Shown: one piece after another, positions 51,647 to 59,597 of the stretch | Position numbering within the stretch: position 1 is the stretch's first letter | Layout: each line of letters begins with the position of its first letter | Source of the DNA: Nocardia sp. CDC159 | Lineage (GTDB): Bacteria > Actinomycetota > Actinomycetes > Mycobacteriales > Mycobacteriaceae | Direction of reading: 5' to 3' | Assembly: GCF_023740735.1 (NCBI RefSeq) | Contig: NZ_JAMRXH010000009.1 | Location: 283,470 to 347,469 of the forward strand | Length of the DNA: 64,000 bases | The notes under the pieces: generated by a model | Told to the model about the DNA's origin: nothing | What the model saw: only the letters and a program-made list of their open reading frames with translations | Database searches by the model: none | Translations under genes and position numbers: made by a program

Positions 51647-52677
51647 CTGAAGCTCCTGTCGGTGTGGAATGGTTTGCCTGCGGGCGGCGCGTCCGTCGAT
51701 CGGATGATCAGGATCGGGGCCACCCGGTGGCGCACCGGTTCGGTGCGGCCGTCGCGCAGCCGTTCGACCAGCGCCTCGACGGCCAGCCGGCCCATGATGA
51801 GGCGGGGCTGGTCGATGGTGGTCAGCGAGATGTGCCGCAGCGAGGCCAGCGACGAATTGTCGTAGCCGACGACCGAGACGTCGTGCGGGACGCGCAGCCC
51901 CGCGTCCTCCAGCGCGGACATCGCGCCGATGGCATTGAAGTCGTTGCCGCAGACCAGTGCGGTGGGAAAGTTGTCGCGGGAGAACAGCCGCAGCAGTTTG
52001 TTCGCGGCCGCCAGGCCCGCACCGTCGGTGTGCTCGCTGGGGACGACCATCGGTTCCAGGCCGTGCCGCTCCATGGCGGTCAGATAGCCCCGGCGGCGCG
52101 GCCCCGCGGAGAACGCGGCACCGCCGTCGAAGTGCACGATCCGCTGATGACCCTGGGCCACGAGGTGATCGACGGCCATGGCGACGCCCCGAACGCCGTC
52201 GTCGTTGACGGTGTCGATATTGCTCATCGTCGAACTGCGAGACACCATCACCAGCGGGCACTGCTGCGCCGCCTGGCGAATGGCCGAGGCGGGCAGCACC
52301 GGCGACAGCAGGATGATGCCGCCGGGGCGGAAGGCCAGCAGGCTCTCCAGGGCGGCCCGCTCGCGAGCGGCGTTGCGGTGGCCGGTGTTCAGGATCAGCT
52401 CCAGCCCGGCCTCCTGCGCGGCGGCGTCCATGCCCGCGACCACATCGGCGAAGAACGTATTGCGCAGGTCCGAGACCATCACGCCGACGATGTTGGAGGT
52501 GCGACTGGCCAGCGAGCGGGCCATCGCGTGCGGCTGGTAGCCGAGCTCCTTGGCGGCGGCCAGGACCGCGCGCCTGCGATGCTCGCTCACCTTCGGCGAC
52601 CCACGCATGACCAGCGAGACCAGCGCGCGGGAGACGCCTGCCCGTGCGGCGACGTCTTCCATGGTGGGTCGGGTCAT
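51643..52677 (-). CDS. LacI-family transcriptional repressor of the inositol locus
   Basis: 344 residues. The HTH is MTRPTMEDVAARAGVSRALV, then SLVMRGSPKVSEHRRRAVLA; the hinge follows with PHAMARSLASRTSNIVGVMV. The sensor domain has the periplasmic-binding fold. It is divergent from the iol operon. The palindrome GTTGGAGCGCTCCAAC at 52883 and a half-like copy at 52748 sit in the shared region, one on each side, as expected for repression of both operons and autoregulation. The inducer may be inositol or an intermediate. Name iolR could be used, but the sequence alone does not prove it. Confidence 0.92.
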   Translation of the reverse strand: MTRPTMEDVAARAGVSRALVSLVMRGSPKVSEHRRRAVLAAAKELGYQPHAMARSLASRTSNIVGVMVSDLRNTFFADVVAGMDAAAQEAGLELILNTGHRNAARERAALESLLAFRPGGIILLSPVLPASAIRQAAQQCPLVMVSRSSTMSNIDTVNDDGVRGVAMAVDHLVAQGHQRIVHFDGGAAFSAGPRRRGYLTAMERHGLEPMVVPSEHTDGAGLAAANKLLRLFSRDNFPTALVCGNDFNAIGAMSALEDAGLRVPHDVSVVGYDNSSLASLRHISLTTIDQPRLIMGRLAVEALVERLRDGRTEPVRHRVAPILIIRSTDAPPAGKPFHTDRSFR

Positions 52678-52747
52678 CGTGAATCCTTCGAGCTACTGCG
52701 ACGGTGATCGAGTGTGTCGGACGTTACAGCGTTGCGGTGACGCAATC

Positions 52748-52763
52748 AATAGAGCGCTCCAAC
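52748..52763. promoter_or_regulatory. LacI-type half-conserved operator near the lacI start
   Basis: The right half GAGCGCTCCAAC is identical to the perfect operator at 52883; the left half deviates. It lies 70 bp upstream of the lacI start and probably provides weaker autoregulation. Confidence 0.5.
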
Positions 52764-52854
52764 CGGACAGTGATCCATGCCGCGGGATGTCGAATAGGGC
52801 CAGGATGCGAGGGTTTTCCGAGGTAGAGCGCCTGTTGTGAGCGGAGGTCGGCGC

Positions 52855-52898
52855 TTGACACCTTCGTGATCCAGGTTACATAGTTGGAGCGCTCCAAC
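52855..52898 (+). promoter_or_regulatory. Promoter and LacI operator of the iol operon
   Basis: TTGACA at 52855-52860, a 16-bp spacer and TACATA at 52877-52882 form a good promoter. The perfect 16-bp palindrome GTTGGAGCGCTCCAAC at 52883-52898 starts right after the -10 box and covers the transcription start. Repression by occlusion is expected. Confidence 0.8.
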
Positions 52899-52943
52899 GA
52901 TTCCGGAGCCACCACTACGCATCGACAGGTCGGAGTGATCCCG

Positions 52944-53846
52944 ATGTCCGTACCGTTGCATCCGCTGCGCGTCGCCGCCGCACCGATCTCCTGGGGAGTC
53001 TGCGAGGTCCCCGGCTGGGGGCATGTGCTCGAGGCGCGCACCGTCCTGTCCGAGATGACCGCACTCGGACTCAACGCGACCGAATTCGGCCCGCCCGGCT
53101 ACCTGCCCGCCGAACCTCGGGAGTTACGGGAGTTGTTGAGCCCCTACGGGATTGCTCCGATCGGCGGGTTCCTGGCATTACCCCTGCACACCGCGCCGGG
53201 CGCCGCCCTGGCCGCGGCCCGGCGCAGCGCGGCGCTGTTCGCCGCCACGGGCGCGGAGGTGCTCGTCCTGGCCGCCGCGACCGGATTGGACGGCTACGAC
53301 TCGCGGCCGGTGCTGAGCGAGCACGAATGGCGCACCCTGATCGATACGGCCGCCACCATCCGCGATATCGCCACCGAACACGGGCTGCGCGCGGTGCTGC
53401 ATCCGCACGTCGGCACGCATGTCGAGACCGAGACCGACGTGGAACGCCTGCTGGCCGATTCCGATCTCGACATCTGCCTGGACACCGGCCATCTGCTGAT
53501 CGGCGGGAGCGATCCGGTCGCGCTGGCGCGCCGCCACGCCGACCGGATCGGCCACATTCACCTCAAGGATGTGCGAAACGCCCTCGCCGACGAGATTCGC
53601 GGCGGGAGAATGGAATACAGCCAGGCCGTGCGGCGGGGACTGTACGCCCCGCTGGGGGAGGGGGATGTCGATATCGAGTCCCTGGTCCGGTGCGTGCACA
53701 CGGCGGGATATCAGGGCTGGTATGTGATCGAACAGGATACGGCGCTGGCTCCGGGTGATCCGGCCGACGGCCCCAGCCGCGACACCGCACGCAGCCTGCG
53801 CTATCTGGCGGAGGTCGGCGCCGCATGCGAATCGGCTCGGATCTAG
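52944..53846 (+). CDS. iolE: Inosose dehydratase-like TIM-barrel protein
   Basis: About 300 residues. It should dehydrate scyllo-inosose to the trihydroxycyclohexane-dione used by IolD. The start MSVPLHPLRVAAAPISWGVC has the PISWGV mark of IolE-type sugar isomerase/dehydratase barrels. Metal ligands appear as Glu in ATEFGPPGYLP, His in LHPHVGTHVE, Asp-His in CLDTGHLLIG and the IGHIHLKDVR segment. The ATG at 52944 has CGGAGTG 8 nt ahead; a TTG at 52884 lies inside the operator and is unlikely. First gene of the operon. The related family of xylose isomerase-like barrels is broad, so the call rests partly on context. Confidence 0.85.
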   Translation: MSVPLHPLRVAAAPISWGVCEVPGWGHVLEARTVLSEMTALGLNATEFGPPGYLPAEPRELRELLSPYGIAPIGGFLALPLHTAPGAALAAARRSAALFAATGAEVLVLAAATGLDGYDSRPVLSEHEWRTLIDTAATIRDIATEHGLRAVLHPHVGTHVETETDVERLLADSDLDICLDTGHLLIGGSDPVALARRHADRIGHIHLKDVRNALADEIRGGRMEYSQAVRRGLYAPLGEGDVDIESLVRCVHTAGYQGWYVIEQDTALAPGDPADGPSRDTARSLRYLAEVGAACESARI

Positions 53847-53859
53847 TAGGAAAAACCTC

Positions 53860-54852
53860 ATGACAACGATGTCGACAGCGCGCCGCAGGCGGCGCATCCT
53901 GCCGTGGTTGGCCGTCGGTGCGGTGCTGGCCGCGTGCAGCGGACCCGGCGCCGACGCACCGGGCGACCAGAGCCGGACGCCGGTCGCGGCGGGCACCCTG
54001 AACTCGGTCGCCGTGGTCACCCACGGCACGCCCGGCGACGCCTTCTGGAATGTGGTCAAGAACGGGGCCGAGGCCGCGGGTAAGGACCTCGGCGTGCGCG
54101 TGGAGTACAACTCCGCGGGCGATCCCGGCCAGCAGGCCAAGCTCGTCGATAACGCCGTGGCCCAGCGGGTCGACGGGCTGGTGGTGTCGATGGCGAATCC
54201 GGAGGCGCTGCGCCCGTCGGTCGAACGCGCCGTCGCCGCCGGAATCCCGGTGGTGACCATCAACTCCGGCGAGGCCGAGAGCGTGAAGTTCGGCGCGATC
54301 GGCCATGTCGGGCAGAGTGAGCGCTCGGCCGGGCTGGCCGCGGGCAAGCGGCTGAAGGACGCCGGAAAGTCCAAGATGCTCTGCGTCATCCACGAGGCGG
54401 GCAATATCGGCGCCAACGAGCGCTGCGCGGGCGCGACCGAGGGCTTCGGCAATGCGAGCACGCTGCAGGTCGACATCAACAACCCCACCGACGCCCAGTC
54501 GCGCATCAAGGGCGCGCTCGAGGCGGATCACGCCATCGATGCGGTGCTGACGCTCAATTCACAGATCGCAGCGCGGGCGGTGTCGGCGGTGGGCGAGGCA
54601 CACGCCACGGCCGCGGTGGCCACCTTCGATCTCAATTCCGATGTGGTGGACGCCATCCGGGCGGGCAAGCTGCTGTTCGCGGTGGACCAGCAGCAGTACG
54701 AGCAGGGCTATCTGCCGGTGGTGCTGCTGCGGGCCTACCGGACGAATTTGAATACGGTCGGCGGCGGCGCGCCGGTGCAGACCGGTCCGGCCTTCGTCGA
54801 CGAGGCCAATGTCGACGCCATCGCCGAGCTCGTATCGCAGGGCACCCGCTGA
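53860..54852 (+). CDS. Sugar (inositol-type) ABC substrate-binding lipoprotein
   Basis: 330 residues. Lipobox in LPWLAVGAVLAAC. The rest is a periplasmic-binding type I domain (Peripla_BP_4): SVAVVTHGTPGDAFWNVVKN, then NAVAQRVDGLVVSMANPEAL, IPVVTINSG and GALEADHAIDAVLTLNSQIA. The domain is of the kind that serves ribose, inositol and similar carbocycles. It is followed by its permease and ATPase genes, so the importer is complete. Inositol is the likely ligand from context. The ATG at 53860 lies 13 bp after iolE. Confidence 0.92.
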   Translation: MTTMSTARRRRRILPWLAVGAVLAACSGPGADAPGDQSRTPVAAGTLNSVAVVTHGTPGDAFWNVVKNGAEAAGKDLGVRVEYNSAGDPGQQAKLVDNAVAQRVDGLVVSMANPEALRPSVERAVAAGIPVVTINSGEAESVKFGAIGHVGQSERSAGLAAGKRLKDAGKSKMLCVIHEAGNIGANERCAGATEGFGNASTLQVDINNPTDAQSRIKGALEADHAIDAVLTLNSQIAARAVSAVGEAHATAAVATFDLNSDVVDAIRAGKLLFAVDQQQYEQGYLPVVLLRAYRTNLNTVGGGAPVQTGPAFVDEANVDAIAELVSQGTR

Positions 54853-54869
54853 GGACAGGAGTGGATGAG

Positions 54870-55922
54870 ATGAGTGTTGCCACAACGATTTCCCAGCCGA
54901 GCCCCAGTCGACCCGAGCCCGGTGCGTCGCTGTTGAACCGGATGATCGTGCGGCCCGAGATCGGCGCGGCGCTCGGCGCGCTGGCGGTGTTCCTGTTCTT
55001 CTCGATCATTACCGACCGGTTTCTGAGCCCGCTCGGCGTGGCCACCTGGCTCGACGACGCCTCGACTCTCGGCATCATGGCCGTCGCGGTGGCGATGTTG
55101 ATGATCGGTGGCGAATTCGATCTGTCCGCGGGCGTGATGACCGCGTCCACGGCGCTGGTGACCGCGCTGCTGGCCGTGCACGCCGGGTGGAATGTGTGGT
55201 TCGCGCTGCTGGTTTCGCTGCTCTTCGCGTTGGGTGTGGGCGCGCTCAACGGCTGGGTCGTGATGCGCACCGGCCTGCCCAGTTTCATCGTCACGCTGGG
55301 TACCTTCCTGGCGCTGCAGGGGCTCAATCTCGGCGTCACGCGGCTGATCACCGGCACGGTCCAGGTGTCGGGAATCCGATCGGCATCCGGGTACTCCTCG
55401 GCGGGCTGGGTTTTCGCCTCGACCACCAATATCGGCGACGCTCGCATCCAGGCGTCGGTGGTGTGGTGGATCGTGCTGACCGCCGTCGCGGCGCTGGTGC
55501 TCGTGCGGACCCGGTTCGGCAACTGGATCTTCGCGGTGGGCGGCTCGCTGGTCAGCGCCCGCGCCGTCGGCGTGCCGGCGGTGCGCACCAAGATCCTGCT
55601 GTTCATGACGACCGCCTTCGCCGGATGGGTGGTCGGCTCCTGCAACATCCTGCGGTTCGCCAGCGTGCAGGCCAATCAGGGTGTCGGGCTGGAGTTTCAG
55701 TACATCATCGCGGCGGTCGTCGGCGGTTGCCTGCTGACCGGCGGTTTCGGCTCGGTGATCGGCGCGGCGATCGGTGCGCTGATCTTCGGCATGGCGCGCC
55801 AGGGCATCGTGTTCGCGCGGTGGGACAGCGACTGGTTCATGCTTTTCCTGGGCGTGCTGCTGCTGTCGGCGGTGCTGGTGAACAACGCATTCAAGAAGCG
55901 CGCGGAAAGGGTACGCCGATGA
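54870..55922 (+). CDS. Sugar ABC transporter permease
   Basis: About 350 residues with ten predicted membrane helices of the RbsC/IatP branch. Conserved parts are LMIGGEFDLSAGVMTASTAL (GEFDLS), FIVTLGTFLALQGLNLGVTR, and YIIAAVVGGCLLTGGFGSVI with the GG-x-GS motif. The ATG at 54870 is preferred, as AGGAG lies 8 nt ahead; the in-frame GTG at 54861 is too near the ribosome binding site. The stop overlaps the ATPase start (ATGA). It works with the binding protein before it. Confidence 0.94.
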   Translation: MSVATTISQPSPSRPEPGASLLNRMIVRPEIGAALGALAVFLFFSIITDRFLSPLGVATWLDDASTLGIMAVAVAMLMIGGEFDLSAGVMTASTALVTALLAVHAGWNVWFALLVSLLFALGVGALNGWVVMRTGLPSFIVTLGTFLALQGLNLGVTRLITGTVQVSGIRSASGYSSAGWVFASTTNIGDARIQASVVWWIVLTAVAALVLVRTRFGNWIFAVGGSLVSARAVGVPAVRTKILLFMTTAFAGWVVGSCNILRFASVQANQGVGLEFQYIIAAVVGGCLLTGGFGSVIGAAIGALIFGMARQGIVFARWDSDWFMLFLGVLLLSAVLVNNAFKKRAERVRR

Positions 55923-56701
55923 CGGCTCCGCTGATCGAAACCATCGGTATCGGAAAGAGTTACGGCGGTGTGGTCGCACTGCGGGACGTGTCCACGGTCG
56001 TCAACCCCGGCGAGGTGACCTGCGTGCTTGGCGACAACGGCGCGGGCAAGTCGACGTTGATCAAGATCCTGGCCGGCGTGCATCGGCACGATGCGGGCGA
56101 GCTGAGGATCGACGGGCAGCCGACGCGGTTCGCCTCGCCCCGCGAATCGCTGGATCGCGGTATCGCCACCGTGTACCAGGATCTGGCGGTGGTGCCGCTG
56201 ATGAGCGTGTGGCGCAATTTCGTGCTCGGCTCCGAGCCCACCTTCGGCGTCGGACCGCTGCGGTTGCTGGATCGGCGCAAGGGGCACGAGATCACCCGGA
56301 AGGCGCTGTCGGACATGGGGATCGAGCTGCGTGACATGGAACAGCCGGTCGGGACGCTGTCCGGCGGTCAGCGTCAGTGCATCGCGATCGCGCGGGCGGT
56401 GCACTACGGGGCCAAGGTGCTGATCCTGGACGAGCCGACCGCGGCGCTGGGCGTCAAGCAGGCCGGGGTGGTGCTGCGTTACGTCGTGCAGGCCCGCGAC
56501 CGCGGCCTGGGTGTCGTGCTGATCACCCATAATCCGCACCATGCCTATCCGGTCGGTGACCGGTTCCTGCTGCTCAAGCGCGGCACGATGCTCGGCTCCT
56601 ATGAGAAGTCCGAAATCGACCTGCCCGAGCTGACGCGGCAGATGGCCGGTGGCGCCGAGCTGGACGCGCTGCAGCACGAACTCGAGCGGGTGGTGCCGTG
56701 A
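55919..56701 (+). CDS. Sugar ABC transporter ATPase, single-domain
   Basis: 260 residues. Walker A LGDNGAGKSTLIKILAG, Q-loop VYQDLAVVPLMSVWRN, signature LSGGQRQCIAIARAVHY, Walker B VLILDEPTAALGV and a switch His in VLITHNPHHAY. The usual RbsA/XylG/IatA ATPase is a fused double domain of about 500 residues; this is half that, so it should act as a homodimer. The start ATG overlaps the permease stop, and its stop overlaps the iolC GTG. Confidence 0.94.
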   Translation: MTAPLIETIGIGKSYGGVVALRDVSTVVNPGEVTCVLGDNGAGKSTLIKILAGVHRHDAGELRIDGQPTRFASPRESLDRGIATVYQDLAVVPLMSVWRNFVLGSEPTFGVGPLRLLDRRKGHEITRKALSDMGIELRDMEQPVGTLSGGQRQCIAIARAVHYGAKVLILDEPTAALGVKQAGVVLRYVVQARDRGLGVVLITHNPHHAYPVGDRFLLLKRGTMLGSYEKSEIDLPELTRQMAGGAELDALQHELERVVP

Positions 56702-57636
56702 ACGATCTCGAGGCGTTGACGATCGGGCGGGTCGGAGTGGATCTGTATCCGCAGCAGAGCGGGGTGCGCCTGGCCGAGGTGACCTCGTTCGCGAAGTCCC
56801 TGGGCGGTACCGCGACCAATGTGGCGGTGGCCGCGGCACGGCTGGGGCGGCGCACCGCGGTGCTGACCAAGGTGGGGCCCGACGGATTCGGGGACTATGT
56901 GCGCGGCGCGCTGGCGGGGTTCGGGGTCTCGGCGCGCTACGTGGCCACCGCGGCGGAGCTGCAGACGCCGGTGGTGTTCTGCGAGCTCAACCCGCCCGCC
57001 GATCCGCCGCTGCTGTTCTATCGGGCGCCGATCGCGCCGGATCTCACCCTCACCGACGACGATGTGCCGTGGGAGGTGGTGGAATCGGTGCCGCTGCTGT
57101 GGGTGACCGGAACGGGGGTCAGCGCCGAACCGGCGCGCTCGACCCAGCGACGAATCCTGCGGCGGCGCGGCAGATTCGGGCACACCGTGCTGGATCTGGA
57201 CTACCGGCCGATGTTCTGGCCGGATGCGGCGACCGCGCGGCGGGAGATCGACTGGATGCTCGATCACGTGAACACGGTCGTCGGCAACCGGACCGAGGTC
57301 GAGGTGGCGGTCGGCAGCGCCGATCCCGACGAGGCCGCCGACCGCCTGCTGGCCCGCGGGGTGGGACTCGCGGTGATCAAGCGTGGCGCGGAGGGCGTGC
57401 TGGTGGCGACCCCGCAGCAGCGGTGGACCGTGCCGCCGTGCCGGGTCGAGGTGGTGTGCGGGCTCGGGGCGGGGGACGGGTTCGGGGGAGCGCTGGTGCA
57501 CGGGTTGCTGGCCGGATGGGAGCCGCAGCGCATCGCGGCCTATGCGAATGCGGCGGGGGCGCTGGTGGCCTCGCGGTTGGCGTGCGCGGATGCCATGCCC
57601 ACCGCGGCGGAGATCGAGGAGATGTTGTGCCGATGA
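56698..57636 (+). CDS. iolC: 5-dehydro-2-deoxygluconokinase
   Basis: 312 residues of PfkB fold. It phosphorylates 5-dehydro-2-deoxy-D-gluconate. Motif 1 is VTSFAKSLGGTATNVAVAAA, and the C-terminal motif CGLGAGDGFGGALVHGLLAG holds the catalytic Asp in GAGD. LDLDYRPMFWPD and VVGNRTEVEVAVG are typical of IolC. The GTG at 56698 overlaps the ATPase stop. It is the fifth gene of the operon. Confidence 0.93.
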   Translation: MNDLEALTIGRVGVDLYPQQSGVRLAEVTSFAKSLGGTATNVAVAAARLGRRTAVLTKVGPDGFGDYVRGALAGFGVSARYVATAAELQTPVVFCELNPPADPPLLFYRAPIAPDLTLTDDDVPWEVVESVPLLWVTGTGVSAEPARSTQRRILRRRGRFGHTVLDLDYRPMFWPDAATARREIDWMLDHVNTVVGNRTEVEVAVGSADPDEAADRLLARGVGLAVIKRGAEGVLVATPQQRWTVPPCRVEVVCGLGAGDGFGGALVHGLLAGWEPQRIAAYANAAGALVASRLACADAMPTAAEIEEMLCR

Positions 57637-57729
57637 CGAGGTGGCGGCCCCAGGGACGGAGGCGGCATCGATGAGCGTGGTGAATATCGGGTGGTCGCCG
57701 GTGTCCGTGGACGGAAGGGGGGAGATGTC

Positions 57730-58623
57730 GTGTATCTGACCGACCGGCGCTGGCACGAGCTGCTGCGGGTGCGGGCCGCGGATCCGGCCGCGATCGCGCG
57801 GGCGTACGCGGATCGGCGACGCCGGACATCGCTGCTCTCGGCGCAGGGCACGCTGTTCCTGGTGGCGGCCGATCATCCGGCGCGCGGGGCACTGGGCGTG
57901 GGATCGGATCGAACCGCCATGGCGGATCGCCGAATGCTGTTGGAGCGCTTGCTGATCGCACTGGACAATCCGGCGGTCGACGGGGTGCTGGGCTCCCCGG
58001 ATATCGTGGAGGAGCTGCTGCTGCTCGACGCCCTGCACGACAAGGTCGTCATCGGCTCGATGAACCGGGGCGGGCTGGCTGGCGCGGACTGGGAGATCGA
58101 CGACCGGTTCACCGGATACGACGCCGAATCGCTGGTCAACTTCCGCCTCGACGGCGGGAAGATGCTCCTGCGGCTGGTGGATTCGGATCCCGGAACGATA
58201 CCGACCCTGCACGCCTGCGCGCGGGCGGTCTCCGAACTGGCCGTGCACGGATTGACGGCAATGGTGGAACCGCTGCCGTATCACCGGGATTCGACCGGAT
58301 CGCTGGTCATGCACAAGGACACGGCCTCGCTGCAGCGGGCGATCACCATCGCCTCCGGACTCGGCGTCACCTCCGCGCATACCTGGTTGAAGATTCCCGC
58401 GCCGCAGGATCTTTCGGTTCTGGATGCCACCACGCTGCCGGTGGTGGTGCTGGGTGGCGTGCCCTCTGGGGATGTCGACGCCGACCTGGCGTCATGGGGC
58501 AGCGCCCTGGGACACGATGTGGCGCGCGGGCTGGTCGTCGGCCGCAGCCTGCTCTACCCGCCCGACGGTGACGTCGCCGGAGCGGTGGAGGCGGCCGCCC
58601 GGGTCCTGAAGGAGGCGCAGTGA
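57730..58623 (+). CDS. IolJ-type aldolase candidate (Cgl0158 family)
   Basis: About 297 residues from a GTG at 57730, which follows GGAAGGGGGGAG. The (beta/alpha)8 pattern shows LFLVAADHPARGALGVGSDR, then VDGVLGSPDIVEELLLLDAL, GSMNRGGLAG and GLTAMVEPLPYH. A Lys in TWLKIPAP is a possible Schiff-base residue. This family often accompanies iolC, B and D in actinobacteria and is suggested to be the missing aldolase that splits phosphorylated deoxy-ketogluconate. That is inference from context. The 93-bp gap after iolC has no other gene. Confidence 0.8.
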   Translation: MYLTDRRWHELLRVRAADPAAIARAYADRRRRTSLLSAQGTLFLVAADHPARGALGVGSDRTAMADRRMLLERLLIALDNPAVDGVLGSPDIVEELLLLDALHDKVVIGSMNRGGLAGADWEIDDRFTGYDAESLVNFRLDGGKMLLRLVDSDPGTIPTLHACARAVSELAVHGLTAMVEPLPYHRDSTGSLVMHKDTASLQRAITIASGLGVTSAHTWLKIPAPQDLSVLDATTLPVVVLGGVPSGDVDADLASWGSALGHDVARGLVVGRSLLYPPDGDVAGAVEAAARVLKEAQ

Positions 58624-58663
58624 TCGAGTTACCGGGCGCTCGCCGAGCCCGCGAGGAGGTCTC

Positions 58664-59581
58664 ATGAGCACGTTGCATCATCCGGCCCCGACCCTGTGGG
58701 ACGCCGGGGATTCCGAGCCGGAAGGCCGCGGCGATCCGGTACTGCTGACCGCGGAGCGGGCGGGGTGGAGCTATACGGGCCTGCGGGTGCTGCGCCTGGC
58801 CGCGGGGCGATCGCGGGTCGTGCGCACCGGAGCATACGAGGCATTCGTGCTGCCACTGGCCGGTTCGTGTGTGGTGCGGGTGGACGGCGCGGTGTTCGAA
58901 CTGCAAGGTCGGGAGTCGGTGTTCACGCGGGTGACCGACTTCGCCTATGTCCCGCGCGATGCCGAGGTGGAGCTGTCGGCAGAGCGGGACGCCGAGATCG
59001 CGCTGCCCATGGCGCGGTGTACCCGGCGGCTGGAGCCGAAATACGGTGCGGCGGACAACGTTCCGGTCGAGGTGCGCGGGGCGGGGCAGGCGACCAGACA
59101 GGTCAGCAACTTCGGGGTGCCGGGGGTGTGGGAGCACGCCGACAAGCTCAATGCCTGTGAGCTCATCACACCGGACGGGAACTGGTCGTCGTATCCGCCC
59201 CACAAACACGACCAGGCGAGCGAGTGCGAGGTGGTCAACGAGGAGATCTATTACTTCCGTATCGCCGGGCGGGACGGGATCACGCCGTCGCGCGAGGGTT
59301 TCGGCATGCACCGCACCTATACCGCCGACGGCTCGCTCGACGAGAACGTGGCGGTGCGCGACGGCGATGTCTTTCTCGTGCCGCGCGGATACCACGGGCC
59401 GTGTATCGCGGCGCCCGGATATCCGATGTACTACCTCAACATTCTCGCCGGGCCCGCGCCGGACCGGTCGATGGCCTTCTGCGACGACCCGGCCCACGGG
59501 TGGGTGCGCGACAGCTGGAACGGCGTACCGCCCGATCCCCGGTGCCCGGTGACCGATCACCGCGGGCGAACTACTGCATGA
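58664..59581 (+). CDS. iolB: 5-deoxy-glucuronate isomerase
   Basis: 305 residues of double-cupin (bicupin) fold. It converts 5-deoxy-D-glucuronate to 5-dehydro-2-deoxygluconate. The C-terminal cupin has SSYPPHKHDQASECEVVNEE with metal His and Glu ligands, followed by YYFRI and VFLVPRGYHGPCIAAPGYPM. The KHD and ECEVVNEEIYYF features are typical of IolB. The ATG start at 58664 has GAGGAGG ahead. It lies between the aldolase candidate and iolD. Confidence 0.95.
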   Translation: MSTLHHPAPTLWDAGDSEPEGRGDPVLLTAERAGWSYTGLRVLRLAAGRSRVVRTGAYEAFVLPLAGSCVVRVDGAVFELQGRESVFTRVTDFAYVPRDAEVELSAERDAEIALPMARCTRRLEPKYGAADNVPVEVRGAGQATRQVSNFGVPGVWEHADKLNACELITPDGNWSSYPPHKHDQASECEVVNEEIYYFRIAGRDGITPSREGFGMHRTYTADGSLDENVAVRDGDVFLVPRGYHGPCIAAPGYPMYYLNILAGPAPDRSMAFCDDPAHGWVRDSWNGVPPDPRCPVTDHRGRTTA

Positions 59582-59597
59582 ACGAGGTGCGATTCCC

